Shown here piece by piece: positions 5,588 through 8,441 of a stretch of DNA of 8,441 bases. Position numbers and translations under genes: made by a program. Source of the stretch: Euryarchaeota archaeon UBA251 (GTDB lineage Archaea; Thermoplasmatota; Poseidoniia; Poseidoniales; Thalassarchaeaceae); contig DAFJ01000002.1 in the NCBI GenBank assembly GCA_002497905.1, forward strand, positions 1 to 8,441, written 5' to 3'. The notes under the pieces were generated by a model that did no database searches, was not told where the DNA came from, and saw nothing but the letters and a program-made list of their open reading frames with translations. Position 1 is the stretch's first letter, and each line of letters opens with the position of its first letter.

Positions 5588-8440
5588 TCAGAAGACGTAG
5601 GAGCAGGTACTACATTGAGCCGCAAGGGCATCGTTGGAGGCCTGGCAGATTGGGCAAGTCACAGTTTCAGCAGGAGCTGCATCTTCAACATCCCCGATTT
5701 CAGATTCCACGACTACTTCAGCACCATCAGAATCCCCGTCAGATTTGAACGAGTCCGCCATGAGTTGATCCATCATAGCATCCATCATATCGTCCTCACT
5801 TCCAGAGGAATCATCCGCATCTGTAGATTCTTCTTCGACAGATTCGTCAGCCGCATCATCTCCATCATCATCGTCTCCCTCGGGAGTATCCTCATCTTCA
5901 GTAGATTCCTCAGAAACTGTATCATCATCCGACTCTGAAGAGACCTCATCGTTTGAATCATCATCATCGCCATCATCATCATCGCCATCATCATCATCTC
6001 CCTCAATATCGGATGAGTCAGAATCATCTCCCCATGCATCTGCTGCGTTGGTGAGCTCCCTTTCATTGAGGTAACCATTGTCATCATCATCGAAACTCGA
6101 AGCATGGGCAATAAAGCCCTCACGATCCTCGATTCCATGCTTCTTCATGACACGGTCGAGAACATTATCAGAGAATCCCATTGACTTGGGAGGAGAGGGT
6201 TCTTCTTCGCCTTCATCATCAGCATCATCTACAGCTTCTTCGACAACCAAAGCAGGTGCTTGGTTGTTGTAATCCTCGTCAATTTCATCGCCGAAGGTCA
6301 CGCCATGGAACTCCTGGGCGGACTTGACCTCAAACTCACTGTCAGCATCGCCAAGAATCTCATACATGATCTCAATTCTCTCGTCTTTGGCAATCACGCC
6401 AATGTTCCAGACCACCTTGGTACCCTCATCGTGGACCTCCTCGCTGTGAGCAGTATCATGCTCGTTACCCTTATTGGAATCGATCCGAGTGCTCTTGAGT
6501 TCAAATCCGTGAGGAATCACATCATGAATAATCAGATCTTCAAGCGCCGTATCCGACTTATTGTGGAACATCACAAGGACCTCGTAGCGTCCGGCTCCAC
6601 CGGCAGGGAATACCTCCTTGCCAGTGTTGAATTTACGTCGCTTGTGGCTGACTCGTAACGTAGGAACATCCTCTGCACCGCGCGTAGCGATAGGGCCGTT
6701 CTTCTCCGCACTGAAGTCAACACGGACTGGTGCCGTCACGAGCTTGTTGTCAGGACTGGGATCAGGTGCATGGACCTTGTAACGGACACGAAGAGTAGAA
6801 CCGTCAGACAAGCCAATAGGGCCCTTGGTTCCAACAGTTATTCGCAGTGTGTGCCCAGGACCATCAGGAGAAACATGCTCCTCTTCGATGGTCTGACCAT
6901 CCTTCACATCGACCTTGTACATGTCAGACAACAACTCATCACCATCGATGTCCAGACGTACTGTGTCGAGATCAGGTGAAGCAAACAGACCAGGGATATC
7001 GTCGCTGATACGCATCAAATTGATGTCTGCACTTCCGGTGTTCTTGACCTTCATCTCGACATTGATGTCCGCAGGCCTGTAGGACTTGAGGACTGCCATG
7101 TCCATTGCCTTGGACACATCCGCCTCGAGCACTGTTAGAACTGTAGGCTCCATCGTGATTGTTCCACTAGTCGATCGAGATGCACGAGGTATCACGCTAT
7201 AGGTCAACTCTTGACTGAAGTTAGGCTGATCTCTGGAATCAACCGACTTCTCGTCACTCTCCCAGCGCCCCCCTGGCTTGACATCATCTGGAACATCCAT
7301 GATATCGAACAACGGTTCACTCTCACCTGCGATGTTAACACGTAGAAGGACAAGATCAACCGCGAAGGACGATTTATTCTCAAAGACGGCCTGACAAGCC
7401 CAAGTGTCTGGACGCTCCCCTTCATTCGCGTTCATGTAGGAAAAACAGCGCGAACAGCCATCGACCTCTTGGAAACCGGTGCCAGATAGAGTCGAGGCAG
7501 CCTCGTAGGTAACAGTCGTCTTACCTGCATCAAAATCACCCACTTCAGCTGCGATAACATCGGCTGAGAGGGAGAGTTGAGTCGTAGAACCAGCAGGTAG
7601 AGTGCCAATGCTCCAGACGAATTCATCACCATCAACGGTAATGTGATCATGTTCATGATACGTAAACTGAGAAGGGATGGTACGACAAACCTTGACGTCA
7701 GTGAGATCACAGTTGGCTGTATTCTCAACACTGAGGTTCATGTTCATCAAGACAGGCTCATCCGAATGTGAGAGAGAGAACGATGGCTTCTCTCGCTCGG
7801 GATGGGTGTCGATAACTTCGGAAACACGAATCATCTGAGGTCCCGATACAGAGTAGTCGAATGATGTATCTGCTCCAGCCTCAAGTTCACGAACGCGGAT
7901 ACGGCTATCATCAAAATCAGTATTATCCGTCGAAGTCAGGAAAACATCGAGATCCCAAAGTCGGTCCTTGTCACTCGGATTCTCAAGCGTTAATGTTCCA
8001 TCCACCTTCTGCTTCTGGACCTCACCGTCACTGGACACATGGGTATTCTCTACCTCATGCAACTGGACATGCAGTTTGTCGCCAATAAGGGAGTCCACTA
8101 CTGAGACAGGGCGGACCCTAGCTCCAGTGTGGTCAGCTGTAGGCTCAATAACAGGCATGTCAAGAGAACCTGCATCTACAGGGTCAGAATCTATACTGAG
8201 AGAACTCAACGCATCAGTTACCTCAACCTCAGCCTCTTCCACAGTTGTTTCTTCAGAGGAACCAAGTAGATCACTCGCGAGAGAAGCGCCCAAATCTGCA
8301 AGAGGATCTACAGATTCATCACTGCTATCATCGGATTCAATCTCCAACTCAGGGGGTGCAGGAGGAGTAGAGAGGAGATCTCCTCCAAGTAAATCTGCAG
8401 GAGGCCCAGGGGGGGCGGGTGGAGCGTCCATTGGAGGCAT
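5588..8440 (-). CDS. Large acidic DUF11-like beta-module protein with EF-hand and C-terminal zinc ribbon, possibly 5'-incomplete
   Basis: The visible product is 950 residues. Residues 1-100 are Pro-rich then Asp/Glu/Ser-rich, with repeated DLLG-like motifs. Residues from about 105 to 715 hold roughly five beta-sandwich modules. Those near 228-318 and 615-715 resemble the DUF11 repeat domain (VENTANCDLTDVKVCRTIP, then WSIGTLPAGST; NKSDTALEDLIIHDVIPHGF, then WNIG). Residues 753-783 are helical and lead into a perfect EF-hand loop at 784-795 (DDDDNGYLNERE), expected to bind calcium. Next come a poly-Asp/Glu/Ser tract (805-884), a Met-rich amphipathic helix (885-898) and a zinc ribbon (C929, C932, C943, C946). 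An internal CxxC (C329, C332), with C349 nearby, may bind metal. No signal peptide or membrane helix is visible, and the zinc ribbon favours the cytosol. The ATG at 8440 is one base from the window edge, so the true start may lie beyond it. The function is unknown. Confidence 0.85.
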   Translation of the reverse strand: MPPMDAPPAPPGPPADLLGGDLLSTPPAPPELEIESDDSSDESVDPLADLGASLASDLLGSSEETTVEEAEVEVTDALSSLSIDSDPVDAGSLDMPVIEPTADHTGARVRPVSVVDSLIGDKLHVQLHEVENTHVSSDGEVQKQKVDGTLTLENPSDKDRLWDLDVFLTSTDNTDFDDSRIRVRELEAGADTSFDYSVSGPQMIRVSEVIDTHPEREKPSFSLSHSDEPVLMNMNLSVENTANCDLTDVKVCRTIPSQFTYHEHDHITVDGDEFVWSIGTLPAGSTTQLSLSADVIAAEVGDFDAGKTTVTYEAASTLSGTGFQEVDGCSRCFSYMNANEGERPDTWACQAVFENKSSFAVDLVLLRVNIAGESEPLFDIMDVPDDVKPGGRWESDEKSVDSRDQPNFSQELTYSVIPRASRSTSGTITMEPTVLTVLEADVSKAMDMAVLKSYRPADINVEMKVKNTGSADINLMRISDDIPGLFASPDLDTVRLDIDGDELLSDMYKVDVKDGQTIEEEHVSPDGPGHTLRITVGTKGPIGLSDGSTLRVRYKVHAPDPSPDNKLVTAPVRVDFSAEKNGPIATRGAEDVPTLRVSHKRRKFNTGKEVFPAGGAGRYEVLVMFHNKSDTALEDLIIHDVIPHGFELKSTRIDSNKGNEHDTAHSEEVHDEGTKVVWNIGVIAKDERIEIMYEILGDADSEFEVKSAQEFHGVTFGDEIDEDYNNQAPALVVEEAVDDADDEGEEEPSPPKSMGFSDNVLDRVMKKHGIEDREGFIAHASSFDDDDNGYLNERELTNAADAWGDDSDSSDIEGDDDDGDDDDGDDDDSNDEVSSESDDDTVSEESTEDEDTPEGDDDDGDDAADESVEEESTDADDSSGSEDDMMDAMMDQLMADSFKSDGDSDGAEVVVESEIGDVEDAAPAETVTCPICQASNDALAAQCSTCSYVF
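5957..6001 (-). repeat. Three tandem 15-base units encoding GDDDD
   Basis: Read on the minus strand, units 6001-5987, 5986-5972 and 5971-5957 each encode Gly-Asp-Asp-Asp-Asp (residues 814-828 of the large protein). On the plus strand they appear as runs of CATCAT. A related partial copy (GDDDDGDD) is encoded near 5858-5882. The units are nearly identical in bases as well as residues, differing mainly in the Gly codon (GGA or GGC) and the last Asp codon. This points to recent expansion by slippage rather than selection on the protein alone. Confidence 0.9.
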
Positions 8441-8441
8441 A

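Noticed and set aside
5501..5938. 145-codon plus-strand open frame across the end of the TPR gene and into the large gene
   Set aside because: It is antisense to the large gene's acidic coding region, where GAT/GAC-rich codons keep the opposite strand open as Ile/Ser/His runs. It overlaps two better-supported genes.
5957..6001. Short regularly spaced repeats considered as a CRISPR-like or regulatory array
   Set aside because: The units are contiguous, 15 bases long, in frame and encode GDDDD; there are no unique spacers.
5785..6138. 117-codon minus-strand frame rich in Met
   Set aside because: It is a frame-shifted reading of the poly-Asp tract (GATGAT read as ATGATG), so it is a low-complexity artefact.

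Overview
This 8.4 kb window is almost entirely protein-coding and most likely comes from an archaeon. The central minus-strand block encodes an EMC3/YidC-like DUF106 membrane protein, then an archaeal-type CMP kinase, then the H/ACA pseudouridine synthase Cbf5. That order is a recognisable archaeal housekeeping cluster, usually found close to secY and adk. The flanking lineage-specific proteins are acidic and rich in beta-sandwich modules. Together with the moderate base composition this resembles marine Thermoplasmatota (Marine Group II/III type), but that placement is inference: there is no rRNA or other phylogenetic marker gene here.

Layout from left to right: (1) Bases 1-2205 (+) are the 3' part of a large surface protein with tandem beta domains, a CARDB-like module, one C-terminal membrane anchor and a basic tail. 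Its start lies outside the window. (2) A 57-codon ORF at 2205-2378 (+) overlaps that gene's stop codon (TGATG) and fills the gap before the Cbf5 gene. (3) On the minus strand, DUF106 (4810-3899), cmk (3889-3353) and cbf5 (3356-2373) form a tight operon: a 9-base gap, then a 4-base TTGA overlap with a TTG start for cbf5. (4) A divergent 89-base spacer (4811-4899) precedes a plus-strand TPR protein (4900-5586). (5) A minus-strand gene (8440-5588) encodes a protein of at least 950 residues. It has a Pro-rich N-terminus, several DUF11-like beta modules, a perfect EF-hand loop, a poly-Asp tract and a C-terminal zinc ribbon. Its stop codon is one base away from the TPR gene's stop. Its start codon sits at the window edge, so it may be longer.

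The cmk and cbf5 products serve nucleotide salvage and RNA modification, and DUF106 serves membrane-protein insertion. The flanking proteins look structural or interaction-based. No tRNA, rRNA, CRISPR array, insertion sequence, integrase or attachment site was seen. The most unusual items are the large EF-hand/zinc-ribbon beta-module protein, the zinc ribbon on a basic linker at the end of the DUF106 insertase, and the stop-start-coupled small ORF.
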